From contig NZ_JACIHE010000001.1 of NCBI RefSeq assembly GCF_014198245.1, positions 496,001 through 560,000 of the forward strand: a stretch of 64,000 nt of DNA. The letters run 5' to 3'. The DNA is from Bradyrhizobium sp. cir1 (lineage in GTDB: Bacteria; Pseudomonadota; Alphaproteobacteria; Rhizobiales; Xanthobacteraceae). The notes under the pieces were generated by a model. It was not told the DNA's origin. It did no database searches and was given only the letters and a program-made list of their open reading frames with translations. The position numbers and the translations under genes were made by a program. Positions 29,351-37,073 of the stretch are shown piece by piece (the stretch's first letter is position 1; the number at the start of each line of letters is the position of its first letter).

Positions 29351-29542
29351 GGCCGCCTCTTCGCCGTCGAACTCGGTGAGTTTCTTGTAGATCCAGTCGC
29401 GGCCGTCGTGCCGGCGCCAGACCTTGCCGTAGACGAGCTGCCCGTTGATCGAGCGGCGTGGCACGATCACGGTCCAGAGGTGCCAGATTTCGGTCCAGCT
29501 CGACTGCGTATTGACGGTTTTGACGTTGCGATCGAAAGACAT
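29348..29542 (-). CDS. Small hypothetical protein (64 aa)
   Basis: Starts MSFDRNVKTVNTQSSWTEIWHLW and ends LTEFDGEEAA. Rich in Trp (five residues) and basic, no membrane span; the mid part RRSINGQLVYGKVWRRHDGRDWIYKKL looks like a beta-rich domain. The stop codon lies at the edge of the dispersed repeat. Function unknown, but composition and length suggest a real gene. Confidence 0.65.
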   Translation of the reverse strand: MSFDRNVKTVNTQSSWTEIWHLWTVIVPRRSINGQLVYGKVWRRHDGRDWIYKKLTEFDGEEAA

Positions 29543-29848
29543 GACGCAGAACTCACAGAATACGCGCGCCGCGACGAACTGTGATCTTGAGTGAGCACGA
29601 ATTTCAGGCAGCCCATCGCGAGCCGGGACCGATCTGATAACGCCCCACGAAACGGCCGCAACAACCGCTCGCCCTTAACCTAACCGATCAACCTTACCCG
29701 CCGTGGACGGATGGCCGGACCGGTTGAAAGCCGACGCCGGCTTTTCTAGAATGCATGTGATTTGAATGAGCGTGCCGTTTTGGACGCGCGGTGATTTTGA
29801 ACTGACATTGCATTTGAAAAAATGACTTACTGGCTTGGGGCGACCGCA

Positions 29849-30007
29849 ATGAATTTGCAGTGTGTGTGTTTGCGCTTGGCTGTGCGATCTGTGCCGCCTG
29901 CCCCATTGCTCCGGACGTCGGTTCAGGAGCCGCCCAAGCCCGCCAACGATAACCAGATGATATGGCCGTTCGTGCCGTTTCCGCCGGGTTGGCACGCGTC
30001 GAGCTGA
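29849..30007 (+). CDS. Possible small protein (52 aa)
   Basis: Starts MNLQCVCLRLAVRSVPPAP and contains PKPANDNQMIWPFVPFPPGW. The KPANDN motif recurs in short Bradyrhizobium proteins, as I remember them. GGGG lies about 8-9 bases before this ATG; an upstream in-frame ATG at 29822 lacks a binding site. Evidence is thin. Confidence 0.4.
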   Translation: MNLQCVCLRLAVRSVPPAPLLRTSVQEPPKPANDNQMIWPFVPFPPGWHASS

Positions 30008-30077
30008 TTGCGTTAGGTCTGAAAAGCGCAACGCCGCACAAGCGGAATATCATCGCTTGGCGGCGTCCGTTTAGGCA

Positions 30078-30096
30078 TTGGGCGCTGAAATCCCCA
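30078..30096. repeat. Short dispersed motif TTGGGCGCTGAAATCCCCA
   Basis: The same core occurs in the other orientation at 5955-5973 and as an inverted pair at 36786-36799 and 36900-36913. Read on the minus strand here it encodes GDFSAQ followed by similar residues, as the other copies can. It sits in a roughly 300-base gene-free gap (30008-30305). Confidence 0.5.
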
Positions 30097-30305
30097 ACAC
30101 CCATATGTCTGTGGCAACAGCCAAAGGTTCGATGAATCTTTGGTAATTCTGCGCCCCTGGGCCCTCGCCAATGCCTTGAAAAATCGCGCGGAAGTCGTGC
30201 CATGCGGGCAATGAGCGCCATGGCTTTGGCCGGCTTCGGGCATGTCTCGTGCGAGCGCTTCAGGACACCATCGGCCGCCTGCCCTGCCGCGGCGATCAAC
30301 CTGGG

Positions 30306-30728
30306 CTAGACCGCAGCGCTGGCACCGGCACCGGACGTGCTGCCGGATGCGGTCTGGGCATTGGCGCCAAGTGCGGCGCCAAGTGCACCTTGCGCGTTGT
30401 AGGTCTGTCCGGCCTGACCGCTTTGACCGGCTTGCGAGCTCGCGGACGTCTCGACCTCCGTCGTGCCGTCGGAATAGGTGATCGTAGTGGTGGTGACTCC
30501 ATCGATGGTGATCGAGACCTCGCTGACGATGGTCTTGGCCGAGCCGCCGCTGCCTTCCGATTCCGAGCTTCCGCCCGCCGATTGCGACGACGATGTCGCC
30601 GACGTCGATGACGTGGCCGAAGTCGACGAAGCCGCCGATGTCGAAGATGCCGCGGAGGATGACGCCGTGGCGGTCGACGGGGTCGCCGTCACCGGCGCGC
30701 TGGTTGATGCAATCGCACTGATCGACAT
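30306..30728 (-). CDS. Ser/Thr/Ala-rich low-complexity protein
   Basis: 140 residues beginning MSISAIASTSAPVTATPS. Residues 10-65 are almost entirely Ser, Ala, Thr and Gly; then a folded-looking strand pair KTIVSEVSITIDGVTTTTITYSDGTTEVET; then another Ser/Gln/Gly/Ala tail. No signal peptide. Bradyrhizobium has similar proteins with a TTTTxTYxDGT core. Possibly a secreted or surface polypeptide exported without a classic signal, but unproven. Confidence 0.65.
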   Translation of the reverse strand: MSISAIASTSAPVTATPSTATASSSAASSTSAASSTSATSSTSATSSSQSAGGSSESEGSGGSAKTIVSEVSITIDGVTTTTITYSDGTTEVETSASSQAGQSGQAGQTYNAQGALGAALGANAQTASGSTSGAGASAAV

Positions 30729-31063
30729 GAAAGCCTCGTCCGCAGGGAACCTCGGGCGCAACGCCGGTTGCGTAACCGCCCTTCCGCTTCAACGCGGCGA
30801 GCGGGCGAAGCAGGCGCTGGAGGTTTGAAAAATTCGGTGTGGCGCGCATTTTCCGGACCCGACCGCAGCAACCAAACGCTGCGCTGCGCGTTGCAACGTT
30901 TCCCCACCTATCCGGGACATCCACCCGCGTCCGCGATCTACGCGCGCCCTCGTGGATGGATTAGTCACCTCGTCTCACGTCCGTGTGAGCTGGAGCGCGG
31001 CCGGTGAATTTCTTCGACCGAGCAGAGACCAATGAACAGCGGGCCGCACGGCAAGGGGGCACA
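30729..31063. other. Intergenic region
   Basis: About 335 bases with no supportable gene. A reading frame upstream of 31064 in the same phase is considered untranslated because the better ribosome binding site is at 31053-31059. Confidence 0.35.
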
Positions 31064-31225
31064 GTGAGCCAGATTGATACGACCGAGAAACTCTCCGAGG
31101 CACCGGAGAGCGGAAGCTCACTGTTTGCGCTCTGCGGGCTTGGCGTCGCGGGGATCGTCATGCTGGGCTGGATCTGCGCCCTCGCCTGGATCGCCTGGCG
31201 ACTCGTCGATTGGTTGTTGTTCTGA
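31064..31225 (+). CDS. 53-residue single-span membrane protein, paralogue of 7548-7709
   Basis: GTG start at 31064 with AAGGGGG about 4 bases before it; a GTG at 31004 would add 20 residues but lacks a comparable site. The product starts MSQIDTTEKLSEAP, has one span (LFALCGLGVAGIVMLGWICALAWIAW) and ends RLVDWLLF. Using this start it is exactly 53 residues, like the 7548 protein, and aligns without gaps. Function unknown. It lies close to tRNA-Pro. Confidence 0.72.
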   Translation: MSQIDTTEKLSEAPESGSSLFALCGLGVAGIVMLGWICALAWIAWRLVDWLLF

Positions 31226-31265
31226 GGCGGGCCCATAAGGCCCTCAACGTTGTCGACACCGGGAC

Positions 31266-31342
31266 TGGTCGGGGCAGCTGGATTCGAACCAACGACCTGC
31301 AGTACCCAAAACTGCCGCGCTACCAGGCTGCGCTATACCCCG
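31266..31342 (-). tRNA. tRNA-Pro (anticodon UGG)
   Basis: 77 bases with encoded CCA. Starts CGGGGTA as typical of bacterial tRNA-Pro (C1-G72). Anticodon stem GCAGT/ACTGC encloses TTTGGGT, giving TGG. The T arm has TTCGAAT. Discriminator A. A spurious forward protein frame (containing WIRTNDLQ) runs through it. Confidence 0.97.
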
Positions 31343-31438
31343 AATGTCCGGCGAGCCCCGTCGATACACGCTTCCAAAGGCGTCAGCAAGCTTACAAACC
31401 GGCGCCAGCAAGGCTGGCAATGCCCCTCTTGGGCGACC

Positions 31439-31921
31439 CTATTTGCTGCCGAACAGCGGGTGGCCGACACGGTCGCCGGGGCGGATGCCGTATTTCTGCG
31501 CCGTTCCCGCCACCACCTCCAGAACCGCCCGGGCGGGGCCCCGCGAGGAGATGATCTTGGTCGACAGCGGCTCGGTGTTTTCCGCAATCCGCAGGATGCG
31601 GCCGTCGGCGCGGATGAAGATCATGTCGAGCGAGACGTAGGTGTTCTTCATCCACATCGAGACTTCCTGCTCGGGATTGAAGTCGAACAGCATGCCTTTG
31701 CCGTCGGCCAGCTCCTTGCGGTACATCAGGCCGGTCTGCTTCTCCTCCTCGGTCGTCGCCATCTCCACCGAGAACACCTGCACGCCGTTCTTCGTGACGA
31801 TCTCGAGCGGCTGGAAGCTGGCGGCACGCGCCGGCGCGCCGGCGGCGGCAAAGGTGGCGACGAGGATGGCGACCAGCCAGCCCCTCGCAATGGACCAGAC
31901 GGCCTTTCGATCGAAGTTCAT
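31439..31921 (-). CDS. DUF192 family secreted protein
   Basis: 160 residues. Signal peptide ending APARAA, then the DUF192 fold: FSVEMATTEEEKQTGLMYRKELADGKGMLFDFNPEQEVSMWMKNTYVSLDMIFI and VLEVVAGTAQKYGIRPGD. The MWMKNT motif is diagnostic. Periplasmic, function unresolved in the family. Its downstream end is close to tRNA-Pro. Confidence 0.92.
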   Translation of the reverse strand: MNFDRKAVWSIARGWLVAILVATFAAAGAPARAASFQPLEIVTKNGVQVFSVEMATTEEEKQTGLMYRKELADGKGMLFDFNPEQEVSMWMKNTYVSLDMIFIRADGRILRIAENTEPLSTKIISSRGPARAVLEVVAGTAQKYGIRPGDRVGHPLFGSK

Positions 31922-32039
31922 GGGACGGTACTCGAGGCGGGTGGGACTGAACCAGTCCTTACGCGGCGACCATCACAAAAGCCAGAGGCGCGCTGGCCGG
32001 CCAGCGCGCCTCTGCTCACGATTGCGGGAACTGGCGCCT

Positions 32040-32702
32040 TCAGTGCGACTGCAGGCCGGGCGATCCGGTCTCGGGATGGATCTCGGCCGCCATCATGCCC
32101 TTGGAGCCGGGCCCGAAGCGGACCAGCACATATTGGCCGGGGCGCAATTCGGTCATGCCGAAGCGGCGCAGCGTCTCCATGTGCACGAAGATGTCGGGCG
32201 TGCCCTCGCCGCAGGTCAGGAAGCCGAAGCCGCGCAGCCGGTTGAACCATTTGACCTGGGCTCGCTCCAGCCCGCTGGTCGGCGTGACCGTGACATGGGT
32301 GCGCGGCGGCAGCATCTGCGCCGGATGGATCGCGGTCGACTCGTCCATCGAGACCACGCGGAATGCCTGGTAGCCCTTGGCGCGCTGGATGCACTCGACG
32401 ACGATGCGTGCGCCCTCATAGGCGGTCTGGAAGCCGTCGCGTCTAAGCACGGTAACGTGCAGGAGCACGTCGGGCCAGCCATTGTCGGGAACGATGAAGC
32501 CGTAGCCCTTGGAAGCGTCGAACCATTTGATGACGCCGGTCACCTCGACGAGATTGGCGCTGGCCTCGCCCAGTCCGGTGAACGGACTGAGTGCACTGTC
32601 GCGGCCGGCGCCGCCATGCTCGCCCGGCGTCAACCGCCCCGGCGAGGTACCCTGTCCCGGAACTCCAAGCTTCTTGGACTCAAATCCGTCCGACGACCCC
32701 AT
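32040..32702 (-). CDS. Double cold-shock-domain protein
   Basis: 220 residues. After a Gly/Ser-rich N-terminus come two CSDs: the first GVIKWFDASKGYGFIVPDNGWPDVLLHVTVLRR, the second AQVKWFNRLRGFGFLTCGEGTPDIFVHMETLRRFG. RNP1 is kept in both (KGYGFI, RGFGFL); RNP2 is slightly changed in the first (VLLHV). Double-domain Csp proteins of rhizobia bind RNA and melt structure. ATG 32702 is chosen over an ATG nine codons upstream; the choice is not certain. Confidence 0.9.
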   Translation of the reverse strand: MGSSDGFESKKLGVPGQGTSPGRLTPGEHGGAGRDSALSPFTGLGEASANLVEVTGVIKWFDASKGYGFIVPDNGWPDVLLHVTVLRRDGFQTAYEGARIVVECIQRAKGYQAFRVVSMDESTAIHPAQMLPPRTHVTVTPTSGLERAQVKWFNRLRGFGFLTCGEGTPDIFVHMETLRRFGMTELRPGQYVLVRFGPGSKGMMAAEIHPETGSPGLQSH

Positions 32703-32900
32703 AACCCCGGACCCCACACTGCCATGCAACCCGCCACATTGGCGGCGCTCGAATCACGCGTCTTAAGAGAATGTTCTCAATTCGACGCGACGCGAATCTT
32801 TCGACTCAAAAGATAACACTCCCGGTTGCGACGCATAGACAAAAAAGAGATTCGCCGGAACCTATGAACAGCTTGCACAGCCGCGAATCAAACTAACGCC

Positions 32901-33662
32901 TCAATTGCCGACGAAGGGCCCGAGGGTTTCGCCGATGTCGTGACGGATGACGAGATCGGCGATGTCGTCCTGCTCGGTCGGCTCGCGATTGATGATCACC
33001 AAACGTGCACCGCAGTTCTTCGCCATCATCGGAAAGCCGGCCGCCGGCCATACGATGAGCGAGGAACCGATCGCGATGAAGAGGTCGCAATGTTGCGACA
33101 GCTCGGTCGCGCGCTGCATTTCATCCTCGGGCATCATCTGGCCGAACGAGATCGTGGCCGTCTTCACCGGCTCGTCACACACGGTACAGTTGGGTGCGGC
33201 GTCGTCCTCGTCGAATCGTCGCTTCACCCAGTCGAGCTGATAGGACTGCCCACATCCGATGCAGCGCGCATAAGTGGTATTTCCGTGAAGTTCAATCACG
33301 TGCTCGCCGGCAAAGCCCGAGGCCTGGTGCAGATTGTCGATGTTCTGGGTGATGACCGCGGGAATCTTGCCGGCGCGGTAGAGCGATGCCAGCGCGCGAT
33401 GGCCGCGGCCGGGCCTGGCCGCCGCAAAGACCTCCTCCATCGCAAAGCGGCGGCGCCAGGCTTCGTCGCGCGCCTCCTGGCTGGCGACGAATTCGCCGAA
33501 CTCGATCGGGCGGTAGCGCGTCCAAATTCCGCCCGGCGAGCGGAAGTCGGGGATGCCGCATTCGGTCGAGATGCCGGCGCCGGTGAACGGCACGATGGTC
33601 CTGGCCTCGGCGATCATGTCGCCGAGACGTTCGACGCCGCTGCGAAGATCTGATGCAATCAT
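32901..33662 (-). CDS. cobB: NAD-dependent protein deacylase (sirtuin)
   Basis: 253 residues. Rossmann motifs FTGAGISTECGIPDFRSPGGIW and TQNIDNLHQASG, catalytic His in ELHGNTTYARC, and a four-Cys zinc site (CIGCG ... CTVCDEPV), then IAIGSSLIVWPAAGFP and the NREPTEQDDIAD end. Removes acyl groups from Lys using NAD, for example on acyl-CoA synthetases. The N-terminal start at 33662 is preferred over a start nine codons upstream. Confidence 0.92.
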   Translation of the reverse strand: MIASDLRSGVERLGDMIAEARTIVPFTGAGISTECGIPDFRSPGGIWTRYRPIEFGEFVASQEARDEAWRRRFAMEEVFAAARPGRGHRALASLYRAGKIPAVITQNIDNLHQASGFAGEHVIELHGNTTYARCIGCGQSYQLDWVKRRFDEDDAAPNCTVCDEPVKTATISFGQMMPEDEMQRATELSQHCDLFIAIGSSLIVWPAAGFPMMAKNCGARLVIINREPTEQDDIADLVIRHDIGETLGPFVGN

Positions 33663-34071
33663 GGGCCAGCCATCCTGACTTTCATGCATGGCTCTATAGC
33701 ATGGCCCGCGCGCGACGTTGCCGTCATCTCCTGGGGCGCGCCCTGCCCTGCAGCCGATTCAGCGCGCATCAGGCGCCGTTCGGCTAGCTGCGTCGCACCC
33801 AAGCGACAAGAATGTTGGCGCTCTTATCCACCGCGAACGAACGCGCGGAGCGACACGCGGAAAGAAGCGGGCCCGGCATTTTTTTCCGATCACCGCTTAT
33901 CACAATCCTGCAATGCCTCGTCCCCATTGACGCCCCAATCAGAAGCGCCAATGCATATATTGAATGCGACTCAGCGCACGATGCGGCGGCAGCGCTTGAG
34001 TAAACACGTAGACAGAGTCCAATAGACGAAGTCCCGTAGACAAAGTCCAAGTGCGAACAGAGGGGATGGAC
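33663..34071. other. Intergenic region
   Basis: About 410 bases with no supportable gene; overlapping short frames have random composition. The last 60 bases contain a doubled phrase (GACGAAGTCC / GACAAAGTCC) before the ribosome binding site AGAGGGG of the next gene. Confidence 0.4.
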
Positions 34072-34236
34072 ATGACCGAAGACGAACAACGCAATATCCG
34101 CGAACGCGAAGAGATCGCCGCCCGTGTCGCCGCCTTCCGTGCCACCCAGGAGAAGTTCAAGCGCGAACGCGAAGAGTATTTCGTGACGACGCTCGAGAAT
34201 GCCCGCAAGGTGGAACGGCCCTCGCTCTGGCCATAA
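34072..34236 (+). CDS. Small charged helical protein (54 aa)
   Basis: Starts MTEDEQRNIREREEIAARVAAFRATQEKF. Very rich in Glu, Arg and Lys, a single predicted helix. AGGGG lies 6 bases before the ATG; another ATG two codons earlier is possible. A strong terminator follows at once, supporting a real single-gene transcript. Resembles small Bradyrhizobium proteins; function unknown. Confidence 0.7.
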   Translation: MTEDEQRNIREREEIAARVAAFRATQEKFKREREEYFVTTLENARKVERPSLWP

Positions 34237-34260
34237 GACGCGTCTGATCGATACGCATGA

Positions 34261-34291
34261 AAAAAGCCCGGAGCATCGCTCCGGGCTTTTT
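34261..34291. terminator. Bidirectional intrinsic terminator
   Basis: AAAAAGCCCGGAGC, loop, GCTCCGGGCTTTTT: a perfect stem flanked by A- and T-tracts, serving the gene ending at 34236 and the convergent minus-strand gene ending at 34307. Confidence 0.9.
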
Positions 34292-34306
34292 CACGTTGTT
34301 GGACCG

Positions 34307-34594
34307 TTACCAGTGGCGATAATAGTAGTGGTGCCGGTAGTACGGTCCACCATAATAGGCGTACGGGCCCGATCCGTAATAATAGGCCGGCCCGTCATAG
34401 TAGCCGTAGCCCGGACCGTAGTAGCCGTACGGATGCGACGCGGCGACCGCGCCTGCGGTGATCGCACCGGCGGCAAGGCCGAATGCCAGGCCCGGCCCGA
34501 TGCCGCGTCTGTGCGCCTCGGCGGGCGCAGGCGCCGCGACCGCGGTCACGCCGACGGCTGCGACGGTGGCGAGAACTGCCAGTGTTTTCTTCAT
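34307..34594 (-). CDS. Secreted Gly/Tyr-rich protein
   Basis: 95 residues. Signal peptide MKKTLAVLATVAAVGVTAVAA ... AEAH, a short glycine-zipper-like stretch (GPGLAFGLAAGAITAGAVAAS) and a tail of Tyr/Gly/His repeats (YGYYGPGYGYYDGP, then HHYYYRHW). GGAGGAG lies 3-4 bases before the ATG at 34594. Common in rhizobial envelopes; role unknown. Confidence 0.8.
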   Translation of the reverse strand: MKKTLAVLATVAAVGVTAVAAPAPAEAHRRGIGPGLAFGLAAGAITAGAVAASHPYGYYGPGYGYYDGPAYYYGSGPYAYYGGPYYRHHYYYRHW

Positions 34595-34890
34595 GATCTC
34601 CTCCTTCCTTCGCAACAGGAAGCACAACGCGGGCCGCCTGCGATGGTTGCGCGCAAGGCGGAACCGGGGGGCTGTCAAAAAATACCGATGCAGGCGGAAC
34701 GAAATCGCCTCGCCCGCATTAAATCTGCAAGTGCAGAGCCTCCGCTATCCGGTAGAGGCAAAAGCACGGAAGCCCCGTCAGTATCCTCCGCGATGCTGGC
34801 GGGGTTTTCAGTTTCAAGGGAGCAGTTCCAAGGGGGCAAATGGCAGCAGACGATAACGACTGCCAGCGGGGCGGATGCCGAGGAGGAAGG

Positions 34891-35121
34891 ATGCCCATAT
34901 CCGCTTTGCTGGCCCGTATCCGCGGGCTTGTTCCCAAATCCGATGATCAGCACTTTGAGGAGATCGTGCGCAATTTCGGTGTCGGCACGCTGCGCCCGCC
35001 GCCGACGCCGATGAGCGACGGCGAACTCGCGCGGGCCATCGCCGAGTTCCTGAAACATCAGCCCTCATCCGAATCCGTCGCGACCCTCGGCCGGCGGCTC
35101 GACCCCTCCTCCCGGCTCTAA
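34891..35121 (+). CDS. Hypothetical protein (76 aa)
   Basis: Starts MPISALLARIRGLVPKSDDQHFEEIVRNFGVG directly after AGGAGGAAGG, which places a perfect Shine-Dalgarno 4 bases from the ATG. Mixed charged, no membrane span. An in-frame ATG at 34840 lacks such a site. Its stop codon overlaps the start of a dispersed repeat. Function unknown. Confidence 0.65.
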   Translation: MPISALLARIRGLVPKSDDQHFEEIVRNFGVGTLRPPPTPMSDGELARAIAEFLKHQPSSESVATLGRRLDPSSRL

Positions 35122-35240
35122 AGCGCGACGAGATTTTTATGAATCGTCAACGCGCTTTAGGTTGTTGTTTACGCATGATCTTTCCGGAAAACCGCTTCGC
35201 ACTTTGCGCTGGCGCGGCCCTTCGGGTCCGGATCATGCTC
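35118..35240. repeat. Dispersed repeat CTAAAGCGCGA...CATGCTCTAG, copy 2
   Basis: Near-identical to 29227-29350, including TTGTTTACGCATGATCT and TCCGGATCATGCTCTAG. Starts with a hairpin from AAGCGCG and CGCGCTT. The first bases supply the stop codon of the 34891 gene. Confidence 0.88.
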
Positions 35241-35322
35241 TAGCCGGATTTTTTTCGCGCGCGCGGAACAAGCGCCCCTTGCGCACGTTGAGGTTGTCTT
35301 GAGGAAATGCGAGGGCCCCGAC

Positions 35323-35448
35323 ATGCCCGCCTGGCTCGAAGTTCTGCTCAACCTGTCCGGCTTCGCCGGGTTCGTGGCGCTTGCAACTCGCGGCGCTTCG
35401 TCCCGTGATGCGTCGGCGACCGACCGGATCCACACCGACGAGCGTTAA
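35323..35448 (+). CDS. Micro-protein, 41 residues, membrane-like start
   Basis: Starts MPAWLEVLLNLSGFAGFVALATRG: one hydrophobic segment of about 20 residues, then a polar tail (SSRDASATDRIHTDER). GAGGG is about 7-8 bases before the ATG. Too short for most gene finders. I recall similar MPAWLEVLLN proteins in Bradyrhizobium. The stop lies in the first copy of an 18-bp duplication. Confidence 0.6.
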   Translation: MPAWLEVLLNLSGFAGFVALATRGASSRDASATDRIHTDER

Positions 35449-35480
35449 TTGGCGCGCGGCACTTAATTGGCGCGCGGCAC
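35445..35480. repeat. Tandem 18-bp duplication at convergent stop codons
   Basis: TTAATTGGCGCGCGGCAC occurs twice in a row. The first copy holds the TAA of the rightward gene (35446-35448), the second the TAA of the leftward gene (35463-35465 on the minus strand). Without the duplication both stops would overlap at one TTAA. Confidence 0.9.
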
Positions 35481-35660
35481 TTGGCCCGCCGTGCGCACCA
35501 GCCTGTCGGCCTTGACCGCGACGCTTGTGTCCTCGGCTTGCGGCCGCAGCGAGAAGCTGATCACCACGAAAGCGAGGCAGAACAGCGAGCCGACGATGGC
35601 GACCCGCCGGTAGGTGTGCCGATCGCCTTGATAAAAGGACGGTTCTGAAAAAGGCGTCAT
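35463..35660 (-). CDS. Small single-span membrane protein (65 aa)
   Basis: Starts MTPFSEPSFYQGDRHTYRR, a conserved-looking cytoplasmic head, then the span VAIVGSLFCLAFVVISFSL and a tail ending KADRLVRTAGQVPRAN. I recognise the MTPFSEPxFYQGDRHTYRRVAIVG pattern as a small Bradyrhizobium family, from memory. Function unknown. Confidence 0.75.
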   Translation of the reverse strand: MTPFSEPSFYQGDRHTYRRVAIVGSLFCLAFVVISFSLRPQAEDTSVAVKADRLVRTAGQVPRAN

Positions 35661-35791
35661 GACGTCGTTCTTGGTAAAATCGCTTCCTGGAAAATTCGCT
35701 TCTTAAAAGTCGCTTCTTGGCGAAGCCGTTTCTTGCTTGTCTTTACCTGATACCTACTCCAGTCCGCGGCGATCGCAACGCGATTGGGCTT

Positions 35792-35926
35792 TTAACCTAA
35801 CCGAATAGGGTTATCGGCTTGCGCGCAAGCTTTCGTTAGGCGTTCGCGCAGGCGCTGTTGCGCCTTCAGACCGCGACGAAGGTCCATGGCATTCATCGTC
35901 CGGCTTTGTTCCAGCTTCGCCTCCAT
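35792..35926 (-). CDS. Possible small basic protein (44 aa)
   Basis: Starts MEAKLEQSRTMNAMDLRRGLKAQQRLRERL, a helical basic peptide. A TTG-led extension to 35974 runs through the palindromic repeat and is less likely. Ribosome binding site weak. Low confidence; could be a fortuitous frame. Confidence 0.35.
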   Translation of the reverse strand: MEAKLEQSRTMNAMDLRRGLKAQQRLRERLTKACAQADNPIRLG

Positions 35927-35982
35927 TTCGTTCTCGAAGAACGAATCGGAATCGAAGAAATCGGCGCGGAGCAACTCTTAAC
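35927..35982. repeat. Dispersed palindromic repeat, copy B
   Basis: Palindrome TTCGTTCTCGAAGAACGAA (35927-35945) followed by TCGGAATCGAAGAAATCGGC and GCGGAGC. Copy C at 36163 matches in order. Shared with diverged copy A at 7019. Confidence 0.75.
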
Positions 35983-36030
35983 AAGAGGTGTGGATCACGC
36001 GTGCGAATGGCCGGTCATCGCGAGCCGATC

Positions 36031-36090
36031 GCGTTCGCAGCGACGCACTCGCGTTCGCAGAGACGCACTCGCGCTCGCAGAGACACGCAC
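36031..36090. repeat. Three tandem 20-bp units
   Basis: GCGTTCGCAGCGACGCACTC, GCGTTCGCAGAGACGCACTC and GCGCTCGCAGAGACACGCAC follow each other with exactly 20-base period and two to six changes. They lie between two copies of the palindromic repeat. Twenty is not a multiple of three, so coding is unlikely. Confidence 0.85.
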
Positions 36091-36162
36091 AGCATCGACG
36101 GCCGGCCTTGGCTTTCGCATCGGGATTCAGGCAGCCGCGACTTGTTCTGCATCCGACTCCTT

Positions 36163-36215
36163 TTCGTTCTCGCAGAACGAATCGGAATCGAGAAAACCAG
36201 CGCGCAGCGTTTCCT
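36163..36215. repeat. Dispersed palindromic repeat, copy C
   Basis: Palindrome TTCGTTCTCGCAGAACGAA (36163-36181), then TCGGAATCGAGAAAACCAGC and GCGCAGCGTTTCCTAA. Matches copy B closely. Its end reaches the stop codon of the zinc-ribbon gene at 36214. Confidence 0.8.
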
Positions 36216-36381
36216 AACGATCGATGAAGTCGCGCGGCGCCGCTGCTTCCGCGGCAGGCAACTTCGGCGGCACGAATGTCGAGACGACCGCAAACACGAT
36301 GACGAACTCGCGGCAGGGTTCGCATCGAAAGCTGTTGGCCGAGATTGCCATCATCGGCCTGGCGCATCGCGGGCATGTCAT
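36214..36381 (-). CDS. Small zinc-ribbon-like protein (55 aa)
   Basis: Starts MTCPRCARPMMAISANSFRCEPCREF: two CxxC knuckles 17 residues apart, a likely zinc-binding ribbon. The second half is hydrophobic (VIVFAVVSTFVPP) then disordered. The ATG at 36381 is the natural start just before the first CxxC. It could bind nucleic acid or act as a small adaptor; unknown. Confidence 0.65.
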   Translation of the reverse strand: MTCPRCARPMMAISANSFRCEPCREFVIVFAVVSTFVPPKLPAAEAAAPRDFIDR

Positions 36382-36538
36382 GTTGCGCGAACGCTGGTGC
36401 AGGATGATGGTTCCTAAGCGAGCGGCGGCGAGCAGACGCAAGCGCACCGCGCGCGCCGCTCGGCGATATCAGATCAAGCGCGCGCCGCCAGAACAGGACC
36501 GCGCCTGCCTGAAATCGTCGATGCCGGCCGAACGTACG

Positions 36539-36676
36539 TCACGCCGCCCGCTTGCCTTTGCCCTTCTCTGAAAAGCATTCGAGGATCTGGATGCGGAGCT
36601 CTTCCGCGGCGGGGCCGTCGACCTTCCTGAGCTCGTTCCAGAGCCGGATCACTTCGCGCTGCTTTTCGACGGTCAT
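36539..36676 (-). CDS. Micro-protein, 45 residues, helical
   Basis: Starts MTVEKQREVIRLWNELRKVDGPAAEEL, ends EKGKGKRAA. Excellent ribosome binding site: GGAGG 6 bases before the ATG. Two short amphipathic helices and a basic tail, with a single Cys. Not recognised, but start signals and composition are convincing. Confidence 0.7.
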   Translation of the reverse strand: MTVEKQREVIRLWNELRKVDGPAAEELRIQILECFSEKGKGKRAA

Positions 36677-36785
36677 GAGTCACCTCCAGGGTGGCTCAAT
36701 AGAACAAAAAGAGAACATCAAGTCCAGAGATTTTCGCGCAGATCGTCTTGAACCTTCTGGGCGCTGCGCAGACTCATGAAGGCTG

Positions 36786-36913
36786 GGGATTTCAGCGCCC
36801 AGTCACATAGCAGCGCCGCGTGGACGAGCATATTCCGTCGCCGCGGCGCTGTTGCATTTTGGATTTTCAACCTTAAGTTCGAGGCATGACTGACGGCCAG
36901 GCGCTGAAATCCC
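36786..36913. repeat. Element bounded by 14-bp inverted repeats
   Basis: GGGATTTCAGCGCC (36786-36799) and GGCGCTGAAATCCC (36900-36913) enclose about 100 bases with their own dyad parts. The arm motif is the dispersed one also found near 5955 and 30078. The plus strand can encode a short peptide beginning MKAGDFSAQSHSS; whether it is translated is unknown. Confidence 0.6.
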
Positions 36914-36929
36914 ATCGCCGTCAGTTTGG

Positions 36930-36959
36930 AAAACCCCGCGCGCATCGCGCGGGGTTTTT
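36930..36959. terminator. Intrinsic terminator with A- and T-tracts
   Basis: AAAACCCCGCGCG, loop, CGCGCGGGGTTTTT. Strong stem with flanking tracts. It lies just after the inverted-repeat element and may end a small RNA or transcript arising from it. Confidence 0.85.
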
Positions 36960-37073
36960 CTTTTGAGGCGCCGGCTGAAGCGAAGCGCCTTGCGGGATTG
37001 TTCGCGCTCGCGGCCACCGAACACCCATCTCGTCTTCAGATCGTGAACCTTTGGCGGGCTGGCGCGTCTAATT

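Noticed and set aside
30013..30924. 303-residue minus-strand frame
   Set aside because: Runs antiparallel over the Ser/Thr-rich gene in another phase and through a dispersed motif; composition not protein-like.
31210..31554. Plus-strand frame through tRNA-Pro containing WIRTNDLQ
   Set aside because: It covers the complement of the tRNA and then the end of the DUF192 gene; artefact.
36718..37017. Minus-strand protein across the inverted-repeat element
   Set aside because: It would read through a terminator stem and the element arms; no ribosome binding site.
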